A DNA stretch of 64,000 nucleotides from Lamellibrachia satsuma (GCA_033239005.1 BSQZ01000130.1:611001-675000); one strand, 5' to 3'. Positions 11,717 through 23,155 are shown, numbered from the stretch's first letter. Translations and numbers: made by a program. Notes: generated by a model not told the origin, from the sequence alone.

Positions 11717-13322
11717 TCTGAAGCAAGTCCCTATAACGGCTTCAGCGCGCATCCAGCGTAACGCCATTACGTTGGGTGGTTATGAGTACGAGATCAAGTA
11801 TAGGATGGGTAAACACCACGGCAATGCGGACTGTCTCAGTAGGTTGCCATTGCCCGTGACAGTTCCCGAGGTGTCTGAAGAGCGTGTGTTACTGATAGAA
11901 GGGCTAGACTGTTCACCAATGACGGCAGCGCAGATTAGACACTGCACGGGTCGTGATCCGACTCTGGCTCATGTTCGGGAATATCTGATGCGTGGCTGGC
12001 CGGTCGATGACGATACGGTCGAGTTAGCGCCGTACAGATGTCGGAGGGACGAAGTGAGTGTACAGGACGGATGTGTGTTATGGGGGGCGAGGGTCGTCAT
12101 TCCGCCTCAGTGTCGAGATGAAGTGATGCAGGAGTTGCACCAAGCTCATCCTGGCAGCAATCGTATGAAGAGCCTCGCACGTAGCTATGTTTGGTGGCCG
12201 TGTATGGACAGTCAGTTGGTAAAGTTGTGCCTGCAGTGCGATCCATGTCAGCTACACAACAAGTCACCAGCATCAGCTCCACTTCATCCCTGGGAGTGGC
12301 CAGACAAGCCATGGACCCGCATACACATTGATTTCGCTGGTCCTTTTCAAGGCAAGATGTTGCTGATAGCTATCGATGCGACTTCCAAGTGGATTGAGAC
12401 CCACATCGTGACGTCAACAACCTCATTTGCGACCATCGGCAGACTGCGCGAGATGTTCGCGCAACACGGGTTACCTGAGGTGCTAGTGTCCGATAATGCA
12501 CCTATATTTGTGGGTGAAGAGTTCGAAACATTTATGAGGAAGAACGGAATCGTTCATGTGACGTCTGCACCGTTCCACCCGGCTTCAAATGGCCTCGCTG
12601 AACGCGCAGTGCAGACGATAAAGGCAGGATTGACAAAGACGGCGGGTTGCAACATGGACGTGAAGTTACAGCGTTTCTTGTTTGGATACCGTCGCACTCC
12701 GCAGTCCACAACGGGGCTGTCACCGATGGAAGTCTTGACTCGCAGGAAGATGAGGTCAAGATTGGACCTGTTACACCCCAGCCTGCAAGGGAATGTACAG
12801 AAAAAGCAGTCACACATGAAATACTTACATGATCGAGGAGGAGGAACACAACAACGAGTTTTTAAGACGGGCGACAACGTGTACGTGAAGAACTTTGGGC
12901 CAGGACTCAAGTGGCTGATCGGCGTGATACGACATGTGACTGGTCCATTGTCATACGCGGTGGAACTTGAGGATGGCAGAGAGTGTCGCAGACACGTAGA
13001 CCATCTTCGTACTCGTCGCACGGGCAATCCGTCTACGCAGGGGCGATCGCAACTCGACATTGACGACGAGTTTCCAACACTGTCTGTCATACCGGTCGGG
13101 CCTGCCCTACCAATAGTGCCGGTGCTACCAACAGAGCCTATGTTACCGGTGGCCGCAGTAATACCAGATGAGCCAACGGTTGAAAATACCGATGATGTGC
13201 CTGGTAGTTGTGACGTGCCGACAACACACGTCGCGGACCCAACTCGTGGAACTACCCCTGTCCGGAGATCTGGCAGACAACGTGGTGTTCCAGCTTGGCA
13301 AGCAGACTATCAGATGCAGTAA
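11664..13322 (+). pseudogene. pol: Gypsy pol, part 2: end of RNase H and integrase
   Basis: The frame resumes with the RNase H tail (ITDHQPLVSLFSD, then GKHHGNADCLSRLP). An integrase follows with an HHCC zinc-binding N-terminus (HQAHPGSNRM... and CLQCDPCQLH, about 12138-12260). The catalytic core has aspartate in HIDFAGPF (about 12325), aspartate in VSDNAPIF (about 12490) and glutamate in ASNGLAERAVQTIK (about 12600), which is the D,D-35-E arrangement. The proline-rich C-terminus ends at the TAA near 13320. The first codons overlap the previous frame. All integrase catalytic residues are present, so only the frame breaks upstream make the element non-autonomous. Confidence 0.85.
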
Positions 13323-13542
13323 TAGTTCTGTCAGACCTCTACTAAGCCTAGAATGTTGGCTGTGGTCTGACAGGGAATTGTTGGTAGTCTACCCTTCAAT
13401 TCCAGTGTTATTCTTTGATATTATTTCTGAGTTATATTTTTACGTTTACGCTTAGAACGGCTGATGGAGCGTTCAAATTTATAATATATGAACACTAGAA
13501 TTTAGTTTAAAAAGTTGAGTTTTTTTCTTAAAAGGAAGGTAA

Positions 13543-13734
13543 TGTAACGAATTGACTCTCAGAGTAGATCGATTGATAGAGTGCTTTAGCCTGCTGGTCG
13601 GAACCGGAAGAAGGACAACATGTGCTTTCGCCAGGAGTGCTGATATGATGTGCACATACACTTACCCACGTAGTAAAACATTACAACTTACATGATTGTT
13701 CACGAGTTGTCATAGGTTATGCCAAAGCATTACA
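13543..13734 (+). repeat. 3' LTR
   Basis: 192 bp, nearly identical to the 5' LTR, preceded by a short purine tract (AAAAGGAAGG) that would prime plus-strand synthesis. It is followed by CATAT, the target-site duplicate. Confidence 0.92.
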
Positions 13735-13740
13735 CATATA

Positions 13741-13938
13741 ATAGAACATCGTAATAAAATATCAAATAGACCCGGACTGGTTTTTCTACACATATAATAA
13801 AACATCGTAATAAAATATCAAATAGACCCAGGCCCAGGACCCAGGCAGTGTCAGTTAGAGTCGCGCGTATTCACGATTATGATGCGTTTATGTGAAATTT
13901 CGCCTAGTGACTTCGGACTGGTTTTTCTACACATATAA
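13741..13938. repeat. Tandem repeat units right of the gypsy insertion
   Basis: Contains one shortened copy (about 13743-13797, lacking the middle of the unit) and one full copy (about 13798-13938) of the unit at 8783-8920. Confidence 0.75.
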
Positions 13939-15059
13939 TAGATTAACTAAATATATTAAAAACATAACATACTGTCTAATTTCCAATTTGAATTTTAAAC
14001 TGACATGAACATATAAATATTAATCGGTAATATTATCATCTTACCTATTGAAGTTGCATCAGCCTCAGGTCCAACTCTCTCTTCATATGCAGCATTTTCT
14101 GAGCCATGGTCCGTAGGCACTCGAGTCCCAACACACGAGTATTTAAAGACCCCGGCTAACCAGACTCACAACCCCGCACGCCGACAGATCAGCCACTAAC
14201 ACAGGGGCCTGTATATTAGCCGGAAAGAGCCCGGACGAGGCCGGAATGAGCCCGGAACGAGATTGAATTGCTAATAGCTTGGATTGCGTGATCTATATAA
14301 TGATTTCACTGGAATGGGTAGTTAGATAACGTAATAATGCAACTTTCCACAAAGTGGGAAATAATTACACGTACATTAAAATATGTTTTGGGCTCCTGGA
14401 ACGATGACTTATTGACGATCGGCGGCCGTGTTTTGGCTGTTCCGTTTATTGAACATCACGTAGCGGGCGGCCTTACATTAGTGGGTTACTGTTCATACAC
14501 CATCTACTGCAGTAATACTGGTAATCACTGATTGGGATGTGTACTGGTATATGAAATAATTTATATCTAAATAAAATGGAGTAAATAAAAAATTATACAG
14601 TTTAACTACACAATTCTATACAACATCATTTTGTATAGTATGTCTGAATATGTATTATAATTTACTTTATACATTTATTACAGGTAACTATATTACACTT
14701 CTTCTGTTAACCCTTTTTCCAATACACTATTGGCCAATAAAACTTTCATTCCATGTATTGAATATTAGTGTTATATTACTTTATTATGTAACGCAATTTT
14801 TTTATAGAAAATTAAATATTTATTAAAACATTGAATGCTACATGGCACTGTTTTTAATTCTTTAGTGTTACACAATGAACATTACAACTAAATGCTTTTT
14901 AGGAGCAGCCTTTTGTTGTTGTGTTTAATGCAATTTTTTTGTGAATTTAAAAGAATAAATTATGGAATAATTATTTATGTTAGATTCTGAAATTGATACA
15001 CAATTTTATATTGGGCCTCTCTCATGTTGTGTAGCTAACGCGCCCATGTAACTATGCAT

Positions 15060-15215
15060 ACTTGTTACTGGTCAGATTACTTAATCATCGTTTGACTTGT
15101 GAATCCACTTTCACAAAATGTTCTTTGTAAATGTGCTTTGTAATGGTCAGATTATTGAATCATTGTTTGACTTGTGAATCCACTTTCACAAAATGTTCTT
15201 TGTAACTGTGCATAC
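15060..15215. repeat. Direct repeat of about 77 bp, two copies
   Basis: GGTCAGATTA-CTTAATCAT...CACAAAATGTTCTTTGTAA appears twice in a row with few differences (about 15069-15138 and 15145-15213), inside the long-TIR element. Confidence 0.7.
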
Positions 15216-15395
15216 TAGTACTTTCATTTCGTACTTATTGTTTAATGGACCCCTTGTTTATTCAGGGTTCAGTACCTACTGCAATTACAACTCAGGCAAT
15301 CAACACCATTGTATCTCACTCTGCAATGAGCTGCTTTATTTAGTGAATAGGGGTGTGAATCTAAAAATAATTGCAAATATACTTTACTATGGAAT

Positions 15396-17110
15396 CACTA
15401 CCCAGCAAACACATAAATTGTTTATAACATTTGATGAAGGTTATATACGTGTTATAATGAAAAAAACATTTTGTAGATGTAACTAAAATATTATGTAAAA
15501 TTTCAGAAACATCATACAGATGTTTTTTATGATAACGTAATTTTACATTTTTCGGTGATGTTTTTAAAACATCATTAAAACATTCCCAGCAAACACAATA
15601 ATGTTTTAGAAACATCAGAAAAATGTTTCCTCAAATGTCATAATAATGTTTTAGAAAATGCTATAATGATATCAAAATGTGCCATCTTTGAAAAACATTG
15701 TTGAACAATGTTTTATTAAAACATAATTATATATAACATCATAAAAACATTTTTGACAAAGGAACATAAACATCACAAAATGTAGATGGCTTTCCCCTTT
15801 TCAAGAGCAGCAAAACCTCTGTATGGCCAGTTTTATGTTCTGTTGTGAATATCAATCCTGCAAAAGTATTTCCGCTTTCTATTTCTGTTGGCGGAAACAA
15901 ACCACTTAACCTCGATTTTTTGCTAGATTCCATTAATGACTTGAATAAAGCAATTAATGAGGGCGTGGAATTTGAAGGGAAAAGGTTTAATGTAAGTGTA
16001 ACATGCATAATATGTGATGCCCAAGCAAGATCAATGGTCAAGTGCACCAAACTCTATAGTGGATATTACGGATGTGATAAGTGCTGTCAAAGAGGAAAAT
16101 ATGTTGTAAGGATGACACATCCAATGATGCCAAATCTACCAATGAGAACAGATACAGCTTTTGGGAATAAAACACAAGAAGGGCATCACAGGGGTGTATC
16201 ACCTTTCCTTCAGCTACATAATCTGGACATAATACGTGACTTTCCACTGGACTACCTCCACCAGGTTTGTTTGGTTGTCACGAAAAAGCTACTGCTTATT
16301 TGGAATAGAGGACCAAGAGCAATGTGTAGAATTTCAGCTACTCAAAATGAACAAGTTAGTGCTAACCTAATCAATATTCGTAAGGATATTCCAAGGGAAT
16401 TCGCTAGAAAGCCCAGAGGACTGGATGAAGTTGGACGGTGGAAGAGAACTGAATTTCAATTATAGTACACTGGAAAATTTGTCGTTAAAGGTACACTTCC
16501 CCAACACAACTATGACTACTTCATGGCATTAAGCATGGCCATGTGCATTTTAGTCAATTCCAAATTGACTAAACAGTATGGCAACTATGTTCACCAATTA
16601 CTGCAACATATTGTCAGCAAATGTGCAGAGCTGTATGGGAGTTCTTAGTTTATATTGTGCACACACTTGCACACATTAAAAGAAAAGCACAACACTTTGG
16701 AGATCTAGATAGTGGCGCATCAGAAAAATTAAAACTATTTATAACATATTAAAAGAAAGGTGCGGTCTGGCCGAAATCCTGCTGCCCAAATTGTGAAAAG
16801 ACTCTTCGAAGAAACACATCATGAAGAGGAGTATCCAACTCTACAATATTTTATGGAAATGTTTTTTATGATGTTAAATATATGTTATAATAAAACATAT
16901 TTAAAAAAACGTTTCTACAATGTTTCCAAGAGCCAACATTTTGATATCATTATAACTTTTTCATGATATTTCAGGGAAATGTTTTTATGATGTTATATAA
17001 TTATATGTTTTAATAAAACATTTTTCAATAACGTTTGTACAATGCTTCTAAGAGTCAACATTTTAACATCAATATAGCATTTTCAAAAACATCATGGATA
17101 TATGATTTTA
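15396..17110 (+). mobile_element. CACTA-type element, 5' terminus plus inverted subterminal repeats
   Basis: Position 15396 begins CACTACCCAGCAAACACA, a classic CACTA terminus. A second CCCAGCAAACACA lies near 15586. Sequence rich in AACATTTTT/AAAAATGTT motifs at about 15590-15775 is matched as a reverse complement at about 16850-17110, giving subterminal inverted repeats around a transposase relic. No matching GGGTAGTG end is visible on the right, so the 3' terminus is lost or decayed. Confidence 0.6.
15777..16830 (+). pseudogene. CACTA/EnSpm-type transposase fragment
   Basis: The frame encodes part of the transposase found with metazoan CACTA-like elements. It begins near VDGFPLFKSSKTSVWPVLC, continues through a conserved block with CDAQARSMVKCTKLYSGYYG and CDKCCQRGKYV, then HHRGVSPF, LDYLHQVCLVV and FARKPRGLDEVGRWKRTEF. 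The open frame at 15845-16465 ends in TAG, but homologous sequence continues in the same frame (YTGKFVVKGTLPQHNYDYFM). Further decayed pieces extend to about 16830. The N-terminal and C-terminal parts are missing, so the protein is inactive. The superfamily call combines this protein style with the CACTA end at 15396. Confidence 0.65.
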
Positions 17111-17700
17111 TGTTATAAAATTGTCATAACTGTACGAATTAATACATGTATGCATGCTTTATAAAAATAAACATTTGGATTTCTGTTCACATTCTTGCTT
17201 TGTGTCATTTTGATAAGTTAGGTTGTGCTTATAAATAGTCACATTTAAATTGTTTTTAATTTAAACTGGTAAATTATGCAGTCATTAAATATTATTCAGG
17301 AAATGTCAAATAAACAAGGAAATTACTAAAATATAATAATGGCTATTGATGACCACACACACCCATACTATCAATCAACCCCCCCAATGGAGCAACCATT
17401 ACATCCCCTAAAGACGGGTTTATAAGTTTATAACTAAGGCCGAGATCATCATGAGTAACCCACTAATTAATGGAAGGCCGCCCACTAGGTGATGTTCAAT
17501 AGACGGAACAGCCAAAATATGGCCGCCGATCGTCAATAAGTCATCGTTCCGGGAGCCCAAAACATATCTTAATATACGTGTAATTATTTCCCACTTGGTG
17601 GAAAGTTGCGTTATTACGTTATCTATCTACACATTCCAGTGAAATCAGTATATAGATCACGCAATCCACGCTATTAGCAATTCATATACAGGCCCCTCAC

Positions 17701-20003
17701 AAAGCGCATGTCGATAGATTATCCAATTTCAACATGTTGGTGGTGTAAATGACGGTTGAAAACATTTCTAACCGCCTGTGTAACGTTTTCTAACTGCATG
17801 TTCGAAGTTGCACATAGGCGTTTTCTCAAATGAAAATACCGCTGCATAATCAGGTTTTTGACAACATACTCGCCCTTATGACCCTCGCTCTTATTTTATG
17901 ACTTAAATAGTCACAGGAATGTTGTTATTTCAACGTCTGTACAGTACATTTCTGGTATACGAGAATTGTACATTTCTGGTATATACCGGGATTGCGCCTT
18001 CAAGCTGACTTGATCAGGGCTGCCACCTGTTGGGAAACTGGACACCCGGGCCTTTTCAGACAGTATCAACAAGTGTGGACCCGCCCATGACTGACACGTA
18101 TCTCGACACAACTTGGCAACTGTGTCAACGCTTCAAACAAGGCCTAGTGAGCCTACTTAGTACATCATCTCCCACCACAACGCCCACGTTTATCGTAAGT
18201 TTGACAACTCACCGGGTAGAGATACAGAACAGCGATGACAGCGCACAAGACGACGACGCCGACATAAACAACGAACGGCAGCATTTTCTTTGTGATCTAG
18301 TTCTGTAGCTGGCGTTGATGGCGTCAAACACGACAGTGCATCACACAAATATGAGTCACAAGACTATCGTGCCTGGATGTCAACGTGTCATGATTGATGA
18401 ACACGCGACACAAAAAGTCCCAGTAAACAAATAAGTGCCTGGGGGGCAAATTTTTTTCCCATAATGGCTCCAGGCAAGCAGCGCCTTAGCTTAGGCGGAC
18501 ATGATTGGCTGCTGAGAATACTTGACCTCCGAACTCTCTAATTCATAACAGCAATACACGTGTTCAATTGAACCTATGTCAACAATGATACGTGGCTTGA
18601 ACTTGACCTGTTGAGAATAACGGTAATTTCACTTGCACTTGTTTAGATAAATCAAACAGTTTTTTTAATTGTACAAAATATAACAAACACATGAAATCAA
18701 CGTGGATTACTCTTAGAATTGTGCCGCCATAAAAGCAGGGACAAACTTTTAGTCAATCAATAATTATTTATTACAATCATATAAAACAAACAAAATAAGC
18801 CATGACACAATATGAGAAGGTATAACAAACATTATTGCTAACAATATCACTCGATTAAAAATATTATGTGCCATGAAAGATTAGACAACAAGTATTGACT
18901 ATTTTGAGAAAACAAATAATAGAACATATGGCAAAAAGGCATTCCATGTTTCATGTTTTAATGCCTGTAAAGCTAATTAGAGAAAAACCTGGTCTATGTC
19001 AACCAAATATCTACAAGAACTTTTCCAAATTATTTTACAGTTTGGGTTAATAAAGTGACTGATCAATTCACTTTTCTGCAACAAAAATAACGAATATTTT
19101 ACTCGTACTGAGCATGAACATTATAAACAAATCAACAAGTCTGGTAGCACCAATCTTAAAGACAACCTATGCACTACATGTGTGTCTTTATTCACATTTA
19201 AAAACAAACCAATAAGGATATAACTAATGTTATTGACCATCTTCATGCAAAATGTAGTTGTGGTCAAATGGCATGTTCACAAAATTATTAAACACTGCAA
19301 AATTTGAAATAACTGAACAACTAAGAATAATAAAAAAGAAAACTCAATGATAAAGAAATGATAAGTCAATACTGAGTTATGGCAGACTGTTAAACTGAAC
19401 TCACTGCACTTGAATTAAATGATAAACATGCTTGCCAGATGAATAAAGGTGCAATTCCCATAACCATCTAAACCTAGCTTTATGGGGAAAACATTTTGCC
19501 TTTTTGTAAAAAATTTTTCAATGTTATCTGTGAAAACATGTTGAATTTAATTATACTAAATCAAATTTTTTTACCAATAACCACAATTGAGCTGATGATC
19601 AACAACATGATGATGACTGTCCAGATAACGTGACTGAAGTTGTGCAGGATGAGTCACTCCATTGCTTCATCCGGTTCAATATTGGGCATATTATATAATT
19701 TTAATATAAAAATATATAAATAAATTATAATATTACTGACAATGAATAAACCCATAAATTGGAAAAGTCATATTGATAGAATAGGATAAAATGTTTGCTA
19801 GAATGGGATGTGAAATACCAAGGCTATGCAGGTTAAGGTTGGATAGGGTCACACATTACTTTACGTGGCTGAATGGGTTTTCGCCAATGAAATGTTGGCC
19901 TCCACACAATGTCCAAGGTTGTGAGGTGCAACACGTCGGCGTTTCTTAGATGAAACATAACTGTGGTCCATGGTGAAGGTTGATTTGCTAGGCCATCCAG
20001 CCC
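17701..20003. other. No recognisable gene
   Basis: About 2.3 kb of AT-rich sequence. A 92-codon plus-strand frame at 18030-18308 has no recognisable domain. Nothing else supported. Confidence 0.4.
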
Positions 20004-20013
20004 TCAACCGCCT

Positions 20014-20486
20014 TCATCCGCCAAGGGGAACCTCTCTTCGTGCCACAGCCAGAGGCTGCACACCAATCTGTGCTGACGTCTATAATCTTGCTTTGCACCC
20101 AAGTCTTCTAGTAGCTGGTGCAGCGCCATTATACTTTCCATAGGTGTGCATAGCACTAACAAGATGAGAGTTGTTGACAATCTTCTTGCTATTGCGGATG
20201 AAGCATAGGAGTGGCTTCCTAAACAACTCCCTGTTGGATAGGAATTTACTAATGGTGTCATCAGCGAACTTCCTTATCTCAGAGATGAGCTGTTCATCCT
20301 CATCCTGCGCAGCTGCAGTCTCGTCATTTGGACAGTCATCATGTTGTTGCTCATCAGCCACAGTGTTCTCCGCAGCATGGCAGGGAGCCAGACCATCAGG
20401 CACTGGATTAGAGACTGTTTCTGGTAGCTGAGCAGAGGTCCTAGCTTGCATGGGTTGGAACCAGTCAATGGCCACATCTTCTTTGC
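20014..20486 (-). pseudogene. MULE/SWIM-family protein, last exon
   Basis: On the minus strand a splice acceptor (CTCTCCAG) precedes this exon at 20486. It encodes an acidic linker (DEDEQLISEIRKFADDTISK), then HLVSAMHTYGKYNG. A TAG at 20080-20082 interrupts the frame, after which the same frame continues as AQIGVQPLAVARRE to a stop at 20014. A TFGKF-like block followed by IGVQPTAVARR is, from memory, how the C-termini of MULE/SWIM proteins of marine invertebrates end, so the internal TAG looks like a nonsense mutation. The transposase/SWIM core that should precede this exon is not visible, so the gene is partial or dismantled. Confidence 0.45.
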
Positions 20487-20701
20487 CTGGAGAGAATAAC
20501 ATATCTTTCAGATCAAATTAATTTTATTTTTTTTATCATCATTACTAGCCCCTAAAATATTGCGTGGGACCACGGTAACTCATCCAGGAGAAGTAAAGAC
20601 CCCACATAGGAAGTAGATGTGTAACTTATCGTGAAATCACTAACTCTACAGAAGGAACACTATGAAAATTAGGATAGATAATTAGTTTTTGTTGTTGTAA
20701 G

Positions 20702-21085
20702 TTTTGTATTTTTTTTCTGCTTCAGCAGATTTAGATACAACAAATGCTTTATATAACTTGTTTTTTTCACACATGCATTTTTTAAACCTTTTGTAAACCA
20801 AGGCTTATTGTTGATGTAACTTTTTTTAGAAACTCTTTTAACTGGGCAATGTTTCTGAAATATATTTGTAAATATATGTAAAAACGTATCATAAGCTTGA
20901 TTGATATCATTTGTATTTAGAACACTTTCCCAGGATTGACATCATTTGTATTTAGAACACTTTCCCAGGATTGACATCATTTGTATTTAGAACACTTTCC
21001 CAGGATTGCTGACTCAGTTCATCTGAAAGTGAAACTAGAGTATCCTCATTTATAGTTCTAATGTACTGAAACTCTTTTACTGTTT
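20702..21085 (-). pseudogene. LINE fragment between endonuclease and RT
   Basis: The minus strand reads INEDTLVSLSDELSQQSWES, then DINQAYDTFLHIFTNIFQ, then INNKPWFTKGLKNAC, then a frame slip in an A-run into VKKNKLYKAFV. This is the linker that joins endonuclease and reverse transcriptase in L2/jockey-like LINEs. A 35-bp piece is triplicated inside it (about 20903-21007). It sits in what would be an intron of the MULE/SWIM-type gene. Confidence 0.6.
20903..21007. repeat. 35-bp unit in three tandem copies
   Basis: GATATCATTTGTATTTAGAA...TTTCCCAGGATT is repeated three times with almost no divergence, within LINE coding sequence. Confidence 0.85.
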
Positions 21086-21364
21086 CTATCTATATTAAAC
21101 TCATAAAGTGCAAAAATTGGTAAGTTTGTGGAAATCTGCCTCACACAGCTGCTGCCCCCAGGAATATTGCATGGACAGAAACATAATTTGTCCCCTTCTG
21201 CAGTAAATCAAATTTTGACATGCGTTATGCCATACTAAATGAAGGTGACATTAGTAAAATGATGCTCCATTTTGTAGTTTTTACTGCTGGCAAGTTGTAG
21301 AATACCCTAATAGCACTGCCCCAATACAATTTGTATATCAGTATTTGTAACCAAATTTACCTAC

Positions 21365-21634
21365 CTGTAGCAGTACTGCAGATCTGGACACACTGCTCGG
21401 TCAGCAGCCAGAAACACATAGTCGTCCCCATGCTTGTCCTGTAGTTGAAACTTGAGTACATCAACTGCAGTGGAGGGGGAATGACCTGACTCGAATAGAC
21501 GGGTTATTTCCTCACGTGTCTCATCAGCAACATCTCTGCTGCGAACCGAGTCTGCACAATGTACCGGATGATTGTGATGGTTGTTGATGGTACAAACCAA
21601 GAATAACCCATCTCCAAAATGAGGATCTTTCGAG
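21365..21634 (-). CDS. MULE/SWIM-family protein, internal exon
   Basis: Minus-strand exon of 270 bp bounded by an acceptor (CTGTTGCCCACAG) and a donor (ACAG then GTAGGTAA). It encodes PHFGDGLFLVCTINNHHNHP, then ADETREEITRLFESGHSP, then a DDYVFLAADRAVCPDLQYCY ending. The HNHP motif followed by a helix and an ADR...PD block resembles the N-terminal region of MULE-transposase-derived proteins. Function would be DNA binding or transposition. I cannot tell whether the locus is a transposon relic or a domesticated gene. Confidence 0.5.
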
Positions 21635-22540
21635 CTGTGGGCAACAGAAAGAAAAACATGTTTCACAATGAAGTTGAAAGAACATGTGCAGTCTGCACCA
21701 AACTAACCCAGTCTTTCCCCTGCTATGTAATCTGCAAGGTGGCGCACCTTGCACTTTTTTGTCTGCTCCTTTCAATTTTCATTATGCAAAGTGGAGCAAC
21801 TTGCATCTTTTTCTCAGCACCTTTTACTTTTCATTAGTTCCACATATATTTATACATATCCCTCTTGTCCACATAGTGGTCAATTCCTGACATTAGAAAC
21901 ATTGTTATGCATGTTGTTTTTCTCTGGACAAGAGCGCCTTTCACCTCCTTTTCCCCAGGGGAAAAACTGCTAACCCATCATATCACCAAATGATTATCAT
22001 CAGTAACATTGAATGAAAGATGTTGATGGCTATGAATTGATTGTTTCTCCATTTCTAAGTTTCATTATCTGGATACAACTCGGAATACAGTATATGAAAG
22101 CTGCAACATAGGTTTGATTTTTAAATACTAAGTCCTAATATTCTCAAGTAGACCTTTACTGGAATGTACAGCAGGCCCGGTTCCATTTTGATTAATGTTG
22201 TTGGAAAAGCCTATTCTGAGGGGGAAGGCATTGATGTAAGACTATCATAAGCTGACTTAACATTCCCTGTCTTGGGGTTAAGGTTGGTAGGCTACCAATA
22301 ATTGTTCACATAACTACAAACAAAAAAGTTAACTGTTAACTAAGTTAAGTTAATAGTTAATTTAATTTAATAATTGTTTTGGTTGATTTAAATGTCGTTA
22401 GATTGGACATATTTTCAAGTAAATGTAAGGTAATTTACTTGTAAATGTTCAACAGTTTCTTTCTTGCCAACAAGGCATCTAATCATCATCTCCAATGTAC
22501 AATGTAATAAGTTGATCCAAATTTTATATGGGGTACTTAC

Positions 22541-22744
22541 TCTGAACACATTTCTCCCTCCTTCTTTCGGAGAGATCTTGCTTGCAACTCTCCACGTTAT
22601 GAATGATCGAGTTTGTAGCTTCCTTAACCAGTCCTCCGCCTCTGATTGTGTTGTGAGAGCAACACAGAGACTGACACTCTTAACAGTAGAATTATCACCA
22701 TCGAATTGACATACACAGTACTTGTAATCTGTGGGTAGGTATTC
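22541..22744 (-). CDS. MULE/SWIM-family protein, 5' exon
   Basis: Minus-strand exon of 204 bp (68 codons, phase 0 at both ends) between an acceptor (CTCTCCATAG) and a strong donor (AGA then GTAAGTAC). It encodes YKYCVCQFDGDNSTVKSVSL and later SEAEDWLRKLQTRSFITWRV. That style matches the start of the same invertebrate protein family. Its phase does not join directly to the 21634 exon, so at least one exon between them is missing or unrecognised. Confidence 0.45.
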
Positions 22745-22796
22745 CTATGGAGAGAGTGCAGTACAATATTTTTAACTACTTGCATTCAAACTTGAA

Positions 22797-23155
22797 CAAA
22801 ATATACTTAGATATTATTAGTACTTCATTGTTAAAAAAGATGCACTGAATACTTTTTAAACAACTATTTTAATCAAGTAATTAACAATAAAGTCAGATAG
22901 CGTATCAGAGAAATGCATTACAACAAATACATGTGCAAAAATTATATACATACATGCATGCATGCATACATACATATATACTTACATACATACATACATA
23001 TAATTTTATGCACATGTATTTGTTGTAATGCATTTCTCTGATATGCTATTTGACTTTATTGTTAATTACTTGATTACAAATAGTTGTTTAAAAAGTATTC
23101 AGTGCATTTTTTTTAACAATGAAGTATTGATAATATCTAAGTATATTTTATATAT
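22797..23155. repeat. Large inverted repeat (hairpin)
   Basis: Arms of about 155 bp, 22797-22952 and 23001-23155, are reverse complements with few differences. The loop is a CATA/ACAT microsatellite. Confidence 0.85.

Larger units (their letters stand above)
8921..13734 (+). mobile_element. Ty3/gypsy LTR retrotransposon, structurally complete but frame-broken
   Basis: This is a complete LTR element: 192-bp LTRs at both ends starting TG and ending CA, flanked by the 5-bp direct repeat CATAT (8916-8920 and 13735-13739). Internal order is a TTGGCGACGAGG primer-site-like leader, gag, protease, reverse transcriptase, RNase H, integrase and a short polypurine tract (AAAAGGAAGG, about 13530-13539). 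Integrase lies after RNase H, which defines the Ty3/gypsy order. The protein style resembles the K02A2.6/Mag-like lineages of invertebrates. The LTRs differ at a single position that I can see (A at 9028 against G in the 3' copy), so insertion was recent. Pol is nevertheless interrupted twice. Confidence 0.92.
14203..17697. mobile_element. DNA transposon-like element with long terminal inverted repeats
   Basis: The ends are inverted repeats: 14203-14490 and 17454-17697 align as reverse complements over about 245 bp at high identity. The element starts AGGGGCCTGTATAT and ends with its complement. The 3-bp direct repeat CAC flanks both ends (14200-14202 and 17698-17700), consistent with a target duplication. 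The left arm carries an extra segment of about 45 bp (a CCGGAA/GAGCCCGGA-type repeat, about 14218-14262) absent from the right arm. Inside lie the remains of a CACTA element, so the outer repeat may be an older element that was invaded, or both may be parts of one composite. Confidence 0.75.

Noticed and set aside
14045..14150. Exon-like minus-strand stretch ending in a GTAAGA donor
   Set aside because: One frame reads an acidic peptide (SENAAYEERVGPEADATS), but no partner exon or homology was recognised.
18030..18308. 92-codon plus-strand frame
   Set aside because: Composition is ordinary and no motif, repeat relation or splice context supports it.
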